Origin: Lasioglossum baleicum
Taxonomy: Eukaryota; Arthropoda; Insecta; Hymenoptera; Halictidae
NCBI RefSeq assembly: GCF_051020765.1
Contig: NC_134939.1
Coordinates: forward strand, 17,539,203-17,603,202
Length of the DNA: 64,000 nt
Direction of reading: 5' to 3'
The stretch's first letter is position 1; each line of letters starts with the position of its first letter. The translations under genes and the position numbers were made by a program. The notes below the pieces were generated by a model that was not told where the DNA came from, did no database searches, and saw only the letters and a list, made by a program, of their open reading frames with translations. Below, piece after piece: positions 39,366 through 50,708 of this stretch.

Positions 39366-39550
39366 CAATAAAAATGTTCTACCTGAATCACAACGAACTG
39401 GAGTGAAATAGAAATTGATTTTCTTTCTTAATCTGTTTAACAGGTGGAAAATATTGTTACAATATATTCGATTCTTCTAATGTTTTCACTGTTTTGAATT
39501 ACACCTACACATTTTTGCCATAAATGCATCAAATCCGCTGTCTAATCATC
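39366..39550. mobile_element. MITE-A, copy lacking its left terminus
   Basis: The interior AATAAAAATGTTCTACCTG and the following ACTGGAGTGAAATAGAAATT closely match the interior of the 48791 copy. The right end ATCCGCTGTCTAATCATC is a good MITE-A terminal repeat. The left repeat is missing or degraded. Confidence 0.6.
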
Positions 39551-40900
39551 ATCGAACACGGTCAATTTTTATGACGCACCGCGAATAACGGCGGGCGAGA
39601 TTCGATCCGCCTAAACAGATTATCGAGGCCCGATTTCCCTGGACAATCGCGCTCAAACGCAAACGGTACGTTCAATTAACACGGCGAGAGAATCACGAAG
39701 TGTCGAATGTAGCGTTAACGATTATTCGCAATTTGAACGGTGACGCAGTGCATCGCCAATGAATCACCATCGCAGCGCGTCGTCGGTGAACTCAGGATAT
39801 TCCTGTTACAATGAGCGGCGAGCAGATAAATTGCTCGTTGAAACAAAACGGTCTTGTCAACTGGCAACTTGGCAAGGTTGCGTGGGTGCGAGCCTCGGAT
39901 CACGGTTCGGCGCTTTTGAGCAGAGGATTGCGCTTCGTTGCCCCGCGAAAAGACACAGCCGCGTGTTAAGCGATCACGGCATCGCATCATGGCTTTCGCT
40001 CTTGACATAGTCACCGACGATCAAACTCGAGAACGTCACTTTACGTTCTATTTCTACGCCAGCAAACTTCAGATTAAATAATCTGTAGATTGAATGGTTG
40101 CGCGTTGAGTGCGTCCCGATTCGAATCGGAACTCTGCATCGCTGTATGTATCTGGATCAGTAGGGCATCATTCTCTTCTTTTTAGAGCGGAGGTATTATA
40201 AGGACCTCGGAGATATCGTTAACCTCTTAACTGCTAAATTTAGTTTTAAAAATCCCCACAGAATTAAAACGAAGCAATGACATGTATACACATCGAACGC
40301 AGTTAACTGGTCAAATGCGGAAATAGTACTTTAATGTTGAACGAACAAGTGACCGAATCGAAGGTTTAGGTGTTTCTCGAATTTGCAATCGCCGTGAATC
40401 ACGAAGTGAAAGTCCCAACATTTTCTTCTCGCGTTTGGCGAGCGGAGACGGCGGCGAACAATCCGTATTGTTAGTTTAGCGAGCCGCAGGGAGCAACAAA
40501 CCGAGGCGGCGCGGCGAGTGGGCAACCTTCGCGCGAAAATTAATTGAAAGCGACAGATGCGCGTAGGCGCGTGCAGCTTGTTGCACCGTGGTATTTCTGT
40601 GGACCTCGCAAAGTGTTCCTAGACCAGCTTCGCCATCTAAACGGATCTTCCTAATTATTCGAGGAAGCGTGGCAAATGGGGATTTGTGGATTTCCGTAAA
40701 TTCGAACGAATGTTACCGAGAAAATTACCAGCGAAAATAGAAACATTCGCGCAACTCTTTTAAATTATGTATTATCGATCGTTTGAAAAACGTCGAGGAA
40801 TTTTTTCAGAGAACGTCGCGTTCAACGGTTAGGCAGATCGTTGACCCATATAGCTCGTAATGCCCAACATTTTACACTTTTTCCACACGTGACAGATCGC

Positions 40901-40919
40901 CGCGCCGCGCCGGCGCGGC
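40901..40919. repeat. CGCCG/GCGCC GC-rich patch
   Basis: CGCCGCGCCGCGCCGGCGC is a short run of the same pentamer type seen at 33261 and 42054. It sits in otherwise moderate-GC intron. Confidence 0.7.
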
Positions 40920-43900
40920 ACCACGCGGCCCGTAACTTCGAACACTTAACGCAACGATAACAGCGGTGTAATAATATGTAACGTTAAGTAACGCCGTGCA
41001 CCACTCTGCGGATTCGCGACCACACGCTAGCCATTTCTCCAACGAGGCAGTGCACTCTTTTATAAAATTCTGATGCAGCTTTTTTGCGACAGACAAAATT
41101 AACCCCTTGCCGTATTCGAACGAGTCACACTCGTGACGAAGATTTTAAACAAAGTCTACCAAATATGAATGTTACGCCTTTCTTTTTAGATGGAATCAAA
41201 TTTGATTCGTTTCTAATGAATATATTTGAGCATTGAAATCAATGTCTTCTGCGACATTTATCGGGATAAAAACGTTTTAATCACTGCAACTCTAATGAAT
41301 ATGATACGGCAAGGTGTAGTATTCGCGAATATTCGCGATGTTTAGAGTAACACTTTTACGAATCTTGCAGAATCTTTTTGGAACAATTTCAAGATGAAAA
41401 GCGAAGGTGTTTCTCTTGGATGTAGACGGTTCGCTGTTTCTGGTTTTCACTGCTCGACCGGTTCCCTTTACATCTGTACTCGGGTGCAGTTTATTGCGCG
41501 TGTGCTCGGACAGAATTCGCGTTGTATTTCGCGTTCGCGGAAGCGTCGGCGGCATTAAAGAGGAACACGGGGGAGGGCTAATGCAATTTCCTATACGAGG
41601 CGATTTATTCCTCGACGACGAAGTAGGACGCGTTTCCATTTTCCGCGTTCATAAATCCGCGATCCGAACGCGAAACGACGGGGCTCATATTCAACCGGGG
41701 GAGGATACAGGCTTCGCGCTTGGAATTAATTAACGGGGAGGTGGAGAAGGGTTGGAGAAGGAGAGGGAAGGACACGTGGGCGTTAACAAGCCCCGGCGTG
41801 CTTTTGACATCGGCACTCGTTAATCGGTGCCATTAACAATCGATAAGAATCGTACGATCTCTCGGCTCGCCTTGGTTTCCCTCCTCTCTCGCGTTTTATC
41901 GTCCGACGCCGATATCTACGTTCAGTGATCAGCTGCGGCTTGTGGAGCCCTCGGCCCCGAGACCATAACGTAATCCGGTGATATAGAATCTGAGAGCGCG
42001 GGGTCTAACTATTAATTAAAGCCCTTCCGCTTTGCGGAGGAGGCAGCCAGCCGCCGCGCCGCGCCGGCCCCGTTAGCTCACCTACGTGAAGAAAGCGGTG
42101 ATTTAAGAACGCGCGAGCGGGCAAGCCGATCCCTACCCAGAACTTTCGAACCGGGATTTCTAATGGCTCGCTTCTTACTATGGCATCGTTCGCATTTATA
42201 GGGTGTCCCGCGATACTTTGAACCCGTCCCAGAATTTAATTACCCGCCGAAGCTACGCAATTATTAATTATCGATGTCATCGCAGACCTGTAAGGCAATG
42301 CTGCATCGTCGAAAACTCTGGGGCCTGTGAGAAGGACGTCGGAACTTGCAGTGCTCTTTAAAAACTTGTAGTACCAGCAGAAATATCGCGCCAACTATAA
42401 AATCGCTGTTAGCCGCGGGAGGGTTGCTCCGCAGTGAAAAATCGGATATTCTTGGAACATCCAGTCAATCGAAGACGCGGTTCGGTGCGATTACCGCGAT
42501 CGTTGGCGGAGAAAACAAACGGAGAACAAAGGCGGACACAGAGAGGAGCGAGAAAGTAATAACGCTCGAATTTCACGAGTCACTAAATTTTAATCGGCGT
42601 TAATCGGTCATGAGCGGAAGTCGAGCGTGTCGCCGCGTCGCGCTTTTTCCCGGTCGCCTCTTTCTCTCTCCCTCTCTCTCGTTCTCTGAACGAGGGGAAA
42701 AAATGGAAGAAAAAGGAGAATAAGGGGCGGAAAAAAGCGAGTCGCGCGCGTGTATGGCGCGCTTAAAGATCCCAGACGCACACTCGAATTCACACGGGCC
42801 CGCCGCTCCTTTGATTTCGATCCCCCTTTCTGTCCCACTGGAAAAATTCCTCGCGAGGAGACCACCGCCACGACTTTTCCACGCTCCGCTTGTCGCTTGG
42901 ATCTCAGTGAAAAGGTGTGGGAAGAGAACACCGACCGGAGGAAAAGTAAAACGGGGCCTTGACTCGTGAATCAAGCTGCTCGTCTAAGGTCCAGTCGAGC
43001 ACGCGTGCTCGAACGGGATCCGATTCGGAAAGGAGCCACCGCGAATTTTCGTCTTCTCGAGCCTCTTCCCTCGCCCGATTTCCCGGCTATAATTACAAGC
43101 AGCTGCGAGCTCTGCTATCTTGCCCCGCCGCTTTCGAATCGATACGATCGATTAAAGCCCGGGTTAAATTTGTTTCGACGAAAGCTTCCCCCGTTTTAAC
43201 CATTTTTCTTTAGTATTTCGATTCGACGCATTTTCTTTGGACGAGAATCGCGAATTCGAACCCGATCAAAAGGAAATTACAAATTTTCACGAAAAGCGAT
43301 GAATCTTTACGCGAACGAATTCCGTAAAAAATGATTTGTTGATCCTACAAGTCTGCACGGTTGAAAGTAGGAGTTCAGGACGTAGAACCTCGACGCAGAT
43401 GGCGCCAGCTACCAAGCACCATGCACAGACTGGTTCTGTAACACACAGCATCCTCTTTTTTTCATGTCTACTCATTTCTATCTAACTGAAATTCTATTTC
43501 CCCGATACGGATACTAAACCTGTAAAAAATGTGACAGCGGAATTGATGTAAATTTTCTGTTTCTCCTAGGAAATTACAAACGACAGACAAGGTGTAATCA
43601 TTGTAAATGCAATTGTGGATGCAAAGGTGGAGCTATCGTAGAGCGAGGAATTGAGACACAAGGCACGTTCGTACAAGTTAATATAATATGTGGATAAAAT
43701 AATTGCGAGCGATACGCGGCTTCTCGGCTAATTTTTCTTTGATCAGAGAGGCCGATCATCCCTTCTCGGGTCATATTATCAAACCCCAGAAGCCCTGATT
43801 CGCCGGGTTCCCACTGGTGTCGGATCAACGAAGCTAATTCCATTTTCCGCGGTATTTCCTCGCCGCGAAATTCGATAGCCGTTCGAGGCAGGAAGGAACG

Positions 43901-45123
43901 CAGCACCGGTGCCCAGCCTCGTTCGTTGCCTCGTCTCGGGCAGTTGTGTGGGCTGCTTTCTTTTATCTCTCTATTCCAGAACCGCGTGAATTCTAATAGG
44001 GAACGAATTTAACCCCCGTCCACACCTCCGGTCAATTTCGATCAATTTTTACGGGAATAAGCGAACATGCTACAAGTTGGGACAGCTGATCAATGTATAA
44101 TGAGGAATTAAGTAAAACGTGTATCCATAGATGTGTCATAGAACTGAACATTTTAAACAACTTTTTCCTTGAAAATCCTTCGAGGAAAATCGAATCTTGA
44201 AACAATTGTTTATTGAATACATTGAGCTTATTATTTCAAAAACCAATCTCTCAACCAACTTTAGACTATGCCTTCTTTTCGAGATCCTGTATATGATCCT
44301 TTACATTTTAATTACAATAATTACCGTTCAGTGAAAGCTTATAGGAGAATAAAGCTTACTTGTAACCTACATTTACCGATAGTTTTGTGCAAAGACACGA
44401 ACATGCAAAGGGGAAAGTTGTTGAAAATGTTGATTTCTATGACATATCCAAAAATCATGAAAATCGGTGAGGGCGTCACGCATCGAAAGGTTGACCAACA
44501 AAATAATATGGTTTATAAAACAGACAAATATTGTCTTACACCACTTTCGTATTAACGCGTTGACTAATTTTCCATATATGGATGACGGCATTACTTGTCC
44601 ATATGTAAAAATAAATTTGACGAGGGTTAGAAACGAATGTATGCTATTTTGTCAATAAGTTTGTTCGGCCTGCAATTATGTCTATGAGGGTTAGGGACCA
44701 ATTAGTCTCTCGAAGTGATTCTCTGTAAGAACGAGCGTCATTTCGCAGTTTCTGTCGGCGAGAGAAGCTGCCCGGTCCAAGATGTAAAGGGGGGACAAAT
44801 ATCATGGTGCTCGCAGGTGTTGGTGCGGGTTGCAGGACCACCGTGCAGGCACGTTAGCTCTCGCCGCGAGTGAGGTACTATTAACATGTGTAGGGGGCCG
44901 TACGCTCGCGTGAAAATGTACGTAGCATCGGTAAAGGGGGCGAAGAACGAGCACACGAGGGTTAAGAACCACCACCGACACTGTCGCCTCCCTACCATCC
45001 CCTAACCTTTCCCTCCACAACATCCCTCGTCCCGCCATGGGTCTCCTCGCCCTATCTGGAGCTTCGACCGGGCCACCACCATTGTTTCCCCCCTCCGACT
45101 TCCAATTAAAACCGTTTCGTCCG

Positions 45124-45124
<1 letters not shown>

Positions 45125-45165
<41 letters not shown>

Positions 45166-45166
45166 C
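45125..45166. repeat. (CT)n(CA)n compound microsatellite
   Basis: About 15 CT units run directly into about 5 CA units. Confidence 0.9.
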
Positions 45167-45405
45167 CTCGTGCGCCCTAACCCCAGAGCAGCAAACCACC
45201 CCGTTCATTTTTCAAGATTTTCCTCCGACGCTGGCAAGTCGAGCGGGAAAGGAGGATCGCGAAAGGACTCTGCCAGCAGCCTAGATACACAATGCGAAAC
45301 CAGTGTTGCGCGTCATTCGAATAAAATTTGTCAGAGATTGTTACCGAAAGAATAACAATTCACTTTTACATATTTTAACATATACAAATGTCTTCCGTGA
45401 AAAAC

Positions 45406-45630
45406 ACTTGTGCCCATAATTATGAAAGCGGTCCAAGTGAAAATTTCAAAGAAATAAGTTTATCAGTTATTTCACATGACAGTATTTTAAACTAAATTAA
45501 TTCAATGTAATTTTTACGATATTGCAAACATTATACGAAATTCGTTTAGTGTTGTATATCTCCTTTTCCTTTAAATATCTCGAAACAAGAAATATATGGA
45601 CATAGATCACTTTCATAATTATTGATAGAC
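45406..45630. mobile_element. MITE-B, degraded copy
   Basis: The left end CTTGTGCCCATAATTATGAA is a close match to the 18445 copy. The right end retains only CACTTTCATAATTATTG. The interior is AT-rich and non-coding. Confidence 0.55.
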
Positions 45631-46928
45631 TTCTGTGTAACAGAAACTTAGCACAACTGTTGATATGATTTAATTGAACAGGAGCTAACTTTTGGAAGAC
45701 TATAAAGTGATCATTTTTAAGTGTGAGGAAACGCCTAAACGATTTTGAAAGTTCGGGAATAGTGTTTCTGATTTTTCAAACGATCCCCCAGGTTCGGTCG
45801 CAGAGTACCGTTCGATGTCGAAGCATTAAAGGCCGTAATTGCCGTTCGGTTCGATCTGTTTCTTTCAGGGAAAATTGCGACTGGGTTGTCTGTATCATTC
45901 GTTGATGCGTTGCGCGTTGCTGTACGGTGTGATAGGCAATTCTCGTTCACGCTGAATCGACGAATGCGCGATAAGCTGATAGCAGCGAATAGGGGATGCT
46001 CGTAGAGAGGGTTCGAGGCTTGCAGCCGGTGGAACTGACCCTCGGGGGTTAGGCGAGTTTATTGGGATGATTTATCTTGCAGCGAAAAATTTTATTTTCA
46101 TTATCTGAGGAAATAATTCCAACCCTTTGCACCCTATTCGACGGTGCTCATTTAACTGTTACGTTTATATCGCCTGTGCGAAAGACTGGTGACAGTGTAA
46201 TTGGAAAATCGAAAATTTATGTGAAAGTTAATATTAAGTTAATATTAAGACACAAAAATCTGAACATCTGGATGAAATAAGACACAACTTCATTAAGGGG
46301 TACTATGACGGGGAGGGACAGGGCGGTATAGTGATTAATTACCCGGTGGGCGATTCTTTCGCGGATTCCCCTAATCTCCGTGCTGATCTATCGCGCCCCT
46401 AATGAGGCCTAGAGAAAATGGGGAGTTGTAGAAAATGTGCCGATGGGCTGAATCGACTCATTGGTGGCCATTGGGAGCGTTGTTGGACGTTTAGAAGAAA
46501 AAATGCGACACTTCCGGAATCGCCAACGAAACGTAACCGAAATAGGGCAGATTGATATAACCGGCGCGGCACGTCGCGGTGCCGGTCGAAAATTTCGGGA
46601 TAAAAGTTGCGGAATACTGACTGATTTGGGGGGAGCCGATATTATTACACAATTAAACGGCGGCGATGTCATTTGGAGCATAAATTATCGGCCACACAAA
46701 TTCTCTTTTTCTCTCTCTCTATCTCTCCCTCTCTCCGTAGAGCGCGTGGTTTCTCCATAAATTCCGAATTGGAACGTGAACGGGTACGATCGAAAAAAGC
46801 TTTGTGCTCGCTCGGACGTGTGAATATCCACCACGCAGAAGAACGCGTTTTAAAAAGGCTCCGCGCGCCCGGCATTGCTGATAAAGGGACCAGAAATAGC
46901 ATATTCTTTCGATAATATTTTCACAGTG

Positions 46929-46961
<33 letters not shown>
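46929..46961. repeat. (CA)n microsatellite
   Basis: About 16 CA units, nearly pure. Confidence 0.95.
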
Positions 46962-46962
<1 letters not shown>

Positions 46963-47312
46963 GCACGCGTGCATAGTGTGTTCGTCCCTCGGTTTCTACG
47001 GGAATATAATTACTCCAGCCAGGATATAATTCACGGGCCAAGCCAGCAGCCCCGACCGGAAGTACATTTTCAGCCGGGACACGTCGATTTCGTGTTCTTA
47101 TGGGGCCGTGCTCCCGGAACTTTCCGAACTTCGGAAGTTTGATCGACTTTGATCGGTTGCCTCGAAAATTTACAGCCGCTTCGCCGCGCCGGTATTCGCT
47201 TATTCGACGGCCCGCTTTGCGAATTTCTTGCGCGCGAGAGGTCAAACATGGCCGCCCCGATCGCCAACTGCGATTAGAATGTACAGGATGATTCTGGGAA
47301 CTGGGACAAGTT

Positions 47313-47610
47313 GCTGCTCTTTTTCAAGTAAATATAGAAAAAAATCATTTTTATATTTCTAATGCAACTTTTTACTGCAACGCAATTATTTTCTTAAACC
47401 GATCGATCCCTTTATTATCCTACGTGTAAAAGTAGTAACCCAAGTGTTGAGATTTCGATGACCTTGGCTTTTTTTAGTACTTTTATACGTAGGATAATAA
47501 AAGAGATAGATTGGATTGCATTCAAGAATAAATCCACATAAAAACTAAGGTCATAGGAAGTTAGGACGTATTATGATTTTTTTGTATTTTTACTTAAAAG
47601 AAGAGCTGTA
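47313..47610. mobile_element. About 300 bp palindromic element (MITE or long hairpin)
   Basis: The outer arms (47313-47348 and 47573-47608) and the inner arms (about 47413-47440 and 47478-47507) are inverted copies around one centre near 47460, so the whole stretch can fold into one imperfect hairpin. The inner arms share TTATTATCCTACGT / ACGTAGGATAATAA. The loop is bounded by CCAAG and CTTGG. It does not match the other MITE families here. A foldback transposon is most likely; a hairpin-RNA source is possible. Confidence 0.6.
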
Positions 47611-48571
47611 TCTTCGCAAGGAGGGTACGTCGCAAGGAGGAGAAAGAGAGGCGTAGGGAAAAAAAACATTCACTCGGGAGGGTTGCCGAATTTTCGACTA
47701 ATCCGTGGCAAAGTTCGATTCGAGCTACGATTCTGCGAGGCCACTCCATACTCCATGCCCCCATAGCAGCGACGCTTCGAGCAAGAGCACTCGAGACCCT
47801 TTTACGATCAAAGTTTCTCGGTTTCGACATTTTCCCGCGGGGAAAGCGCCATTTGGCATTACTACCGGCGTGCATTACTATCGGGGAAGCCCCGGACATG
47901 TAAATTGCCATGACACCGCAACGCCGTCGAATCGGCAGGGCGTTCGCGATGGGATTGCTCCGAATTTGTTTTATTGCCGTTGGCTTTTTATTATCCAGTT
48001 GGAGCGACTTTACGCTCGCCTGTTTATGTAGATCGGAATGGGCCATGATCGACCGCGGATGCTCTATACCGTATTAAATCACACCATTTTAATACGGAGC
48101 CGTTCGCCGATTTATTCGCGTCCCTCTACCATCCGGCAGAATGGCGAGTTCGCGGGGAACAGCGCTCGTTTCTCGATTTACGTTTTTCTCATGCTACTTA
48201 TACGCCATCTTCTTGTGCGTTTTGCGCACGATTCACACTGTCGCGCTAACAGCATTCGATGGCAGCGTGAAATGAATGTTTCAGCAACAAACACGTATTC
48301 GTTGTTTATATCTCGAGAGCATATTTCCTCGAATTTCCAGCGTGTAATAAAAAAGCCTCGTGTAAAGAACGCCTCGCGCGAATTGAGGGCGAGTGCAAGT
48401 GCGTGAATGAATTAATTACGAACGCCTTAGAAAATGAGGAAAAATTGCGGAAACCGCTTTGCGTTTCGCCGGCGCGGCTGCCTCGGCGAAAGTGTAATAG
48501 AATTTTCATTCTAAATAAGCTGCGAATGAAAGGGAACTGCCAACACCTTTAATTCTTAACAATCTCCGAGA

Positions 48572-48605
48572 TTAATGGACGCGGATGTTTATACGCAAAT
48601 TCCAG
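48572..48605 (+). mobile_element. MITE-A solo left end
   Basis: TTAATGGACGCGGATGTTTAT resembles the MITE-A terminus, with a change in the AGAC core. No partner end was found. Confidence 0.4.
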
Positions 48606-48790
48606 AGAAACTAGAATAATTTTTCATGAATGAAAAAATTTCATTCTTTCAGTCTCGTAATTAAGTCAAACAATTCTTTCGGGAAATGAGGCTACAAATT
48701 CGAATCCTTTCCGATCTCGAGCACTGTAAAATTGTAAACTCTCACTGCGTTGCAGTTCTCTGTATAGAATACATGTCACACGGAATTATC

Positions 48791-48972
48791 GATCATTAGT
48801 AGACAGCGGATTTCATGCAAAATAAAAATGTTCTACCTGCGTCGTAACAAAGTGGAGCGAATTAGAAATGTATTTTCTTTCAAAATACGCGTTGAACACG
48901 ATATAGCAGTAGTTTTAAATTCCTCTAATGTTTTTACAATTTTTATTTACACTGCTGTCTAATTATCAGTAG
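48791..48972. mobile_element. MITE-A, near-complete copy
   Basis: The left end CATTAGTAGACAGCGGATTT and interior AAAATAAAAATGTTCTACC match the 39366 copy over about 60 bases. The right end is worn but keeps CTGCTGTCTAATTATC. Length is about 180 bases. Confidence 0.65.
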
Positions 48973-49542
48973 ATGGGTGATTTCGCAGAAAGCGAATCAA
49001 CCGCGGTGAAGTCGGCTAGCGAAAATCGCGGCAGAGTAAACAGGATAGATTGATACATCGGAAAGCTCGGTGGTCGGATTCGAGGTTAAGTGCGTCCCAG
49101 TTTCCGGCGTCGACAGTTCCATTATAAGAAAAGCGATCGAGCGCCGAGCGATCGCATTAATCATGGGATCGAGGAGGTTGCGAATAAAGAAGCACTGGAG
49201 AGAGGAGAGAGAGAGAGAGAGTTCAGTCTAGAAGCGAACAGGATCGTTGTAAGATCTTGGTTGGTTGCGATCTACAAGTAGAACAGGCGTCTTTGTAGCT
49301 TGTCGCAAAGGGTGGTGTTCTGGTGTTCGCGGGGTCTCAGAGATTCATCGGAGCGTGAGTCGCATGCGGCACGTCGTTATTCTTCCTAATAGATCGGCGG
49401 GAGTAGTCATTGTGCCGGTCGTTACTTCGAGGATCCTTTCTTCTTGATCGGTGCGTAGGGTCGCGTCAAAGGGAGCAAAAGAGCAGCCTGTGGAGAAAGG
49501 GAGGAAAAGGATGGAAGGCGGAGCGTGAAGATATAAGAGAGG

Positions 49543-49563
49543 GAGAGAGAGAGAGAGAGAGAG
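49543..49563. repeat. (GA)n microsatellite
   Basis: GA repeat of about 10 units. A similar shorter run occurs at 49205-49221. Confidence 0.9.
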
Positions 49564-50644
49564 TCTCGTAACCTCGACAAAAGACGAGTCTACGGGTCAG
49601 AGCTACCGCTATCCGGTAATCCAGTGTCCAGGATGAGCCTCGTGCTCGCACAGAGGACGCTCGCGTCCAACCACCGGAGAGCTGAATCGAATTATCCTCG
49701 GCTGGGTTGAGCCGTTGGGTTCCAGGGATCTATCCCTAGAAAGGGAGATCTGGGCCTCACTGGCCCCGAAAGGAGACCCACGCTGAATGAGCTCGATCTC
49801 GACGGTTGTTGTCGCACCGGGCCGCGTAATGGATGCTTCGTCCATTCACCGTGCACGTGAAAACGCGTAACATAATATCGGGACCCTTCGCAAAAGCAAG
49901 AGCCCATGCCTAATGGAATTTATTAGAGAACGCGAGAACCATCCCTGAACCTCAGGTACCTTGGAAAATACCTTTTCTTCCCGATGGACCGATTCGCAGC
50001 AACCCGAGAAACGTCTCATCCTCGAATCAAGAGGATCCACTGTTCCGGAAAAAGAGAAAAAATGGACTTTTCATTGTTGAAGATGCTCTCAACCGTACTT
50101 TGATGCCGGGAGTGACGTTCGAGGGAGACACTGGTGATAGAGGACTGGCTGTAGAACATGATTTATCTTGTTCTTTTCGCGCGGAATGTACAGTGTGTAC
50201 GAGTAGGCGTGGCTTAGACGCTCTCGACTTCTAGGGAGCTGGGGCTTGCCCCGGAGGGCGAACTATGGTCTTGATTCGTACACGATTGTCATCGGAACAA
50301 AGTGGTAGAAGAATCGTTGAATTTTTTAATATAATTTAGAGTAGGATACAACTGTTTTTTGAAGCATGGGACGAAGACTGCCGGTTCAATCACGGAGAAT
50401 ATTTTACGGCGCTCGTAGCCCGTTGATTTTAACGTTCCGGCGTAAAGAGAAGTAAATAATGTTGAGCGACCGGCGGGAGACAAGCCCCGCAGTCGTAAAA
50501 TTGGCTGGGAGTTTCGTGAGCCGATCGAGAGTGGCTGATCAAATAGGAAATAAAATGTATTGGAGGATTGAATTAATTTTTGTACGAAATCCGGGGACCG
50601 TGTTAAATCGTTTAGAAGTAAAGCGCGACACGGAGAGGTGAATC

Positions 50645-50647
<3 letters not shown>

Positions 50648-50705
<58 letters not shown>
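50648..50705. repeat. (GA)n microsatellite
   Basis: Pure GA repeat of about 28 units, on the strand opposite to the long CT run at 23124. Confidence 0.95.

Positions 50706-50708
<3 letters not shown>

Noticed and set aside
40128..40150. CGATTCGAATCG palindrome resembling a tRNA T-arm
   Set aside because: It is a simple self-complementary sequence with no cloverleaf around it.
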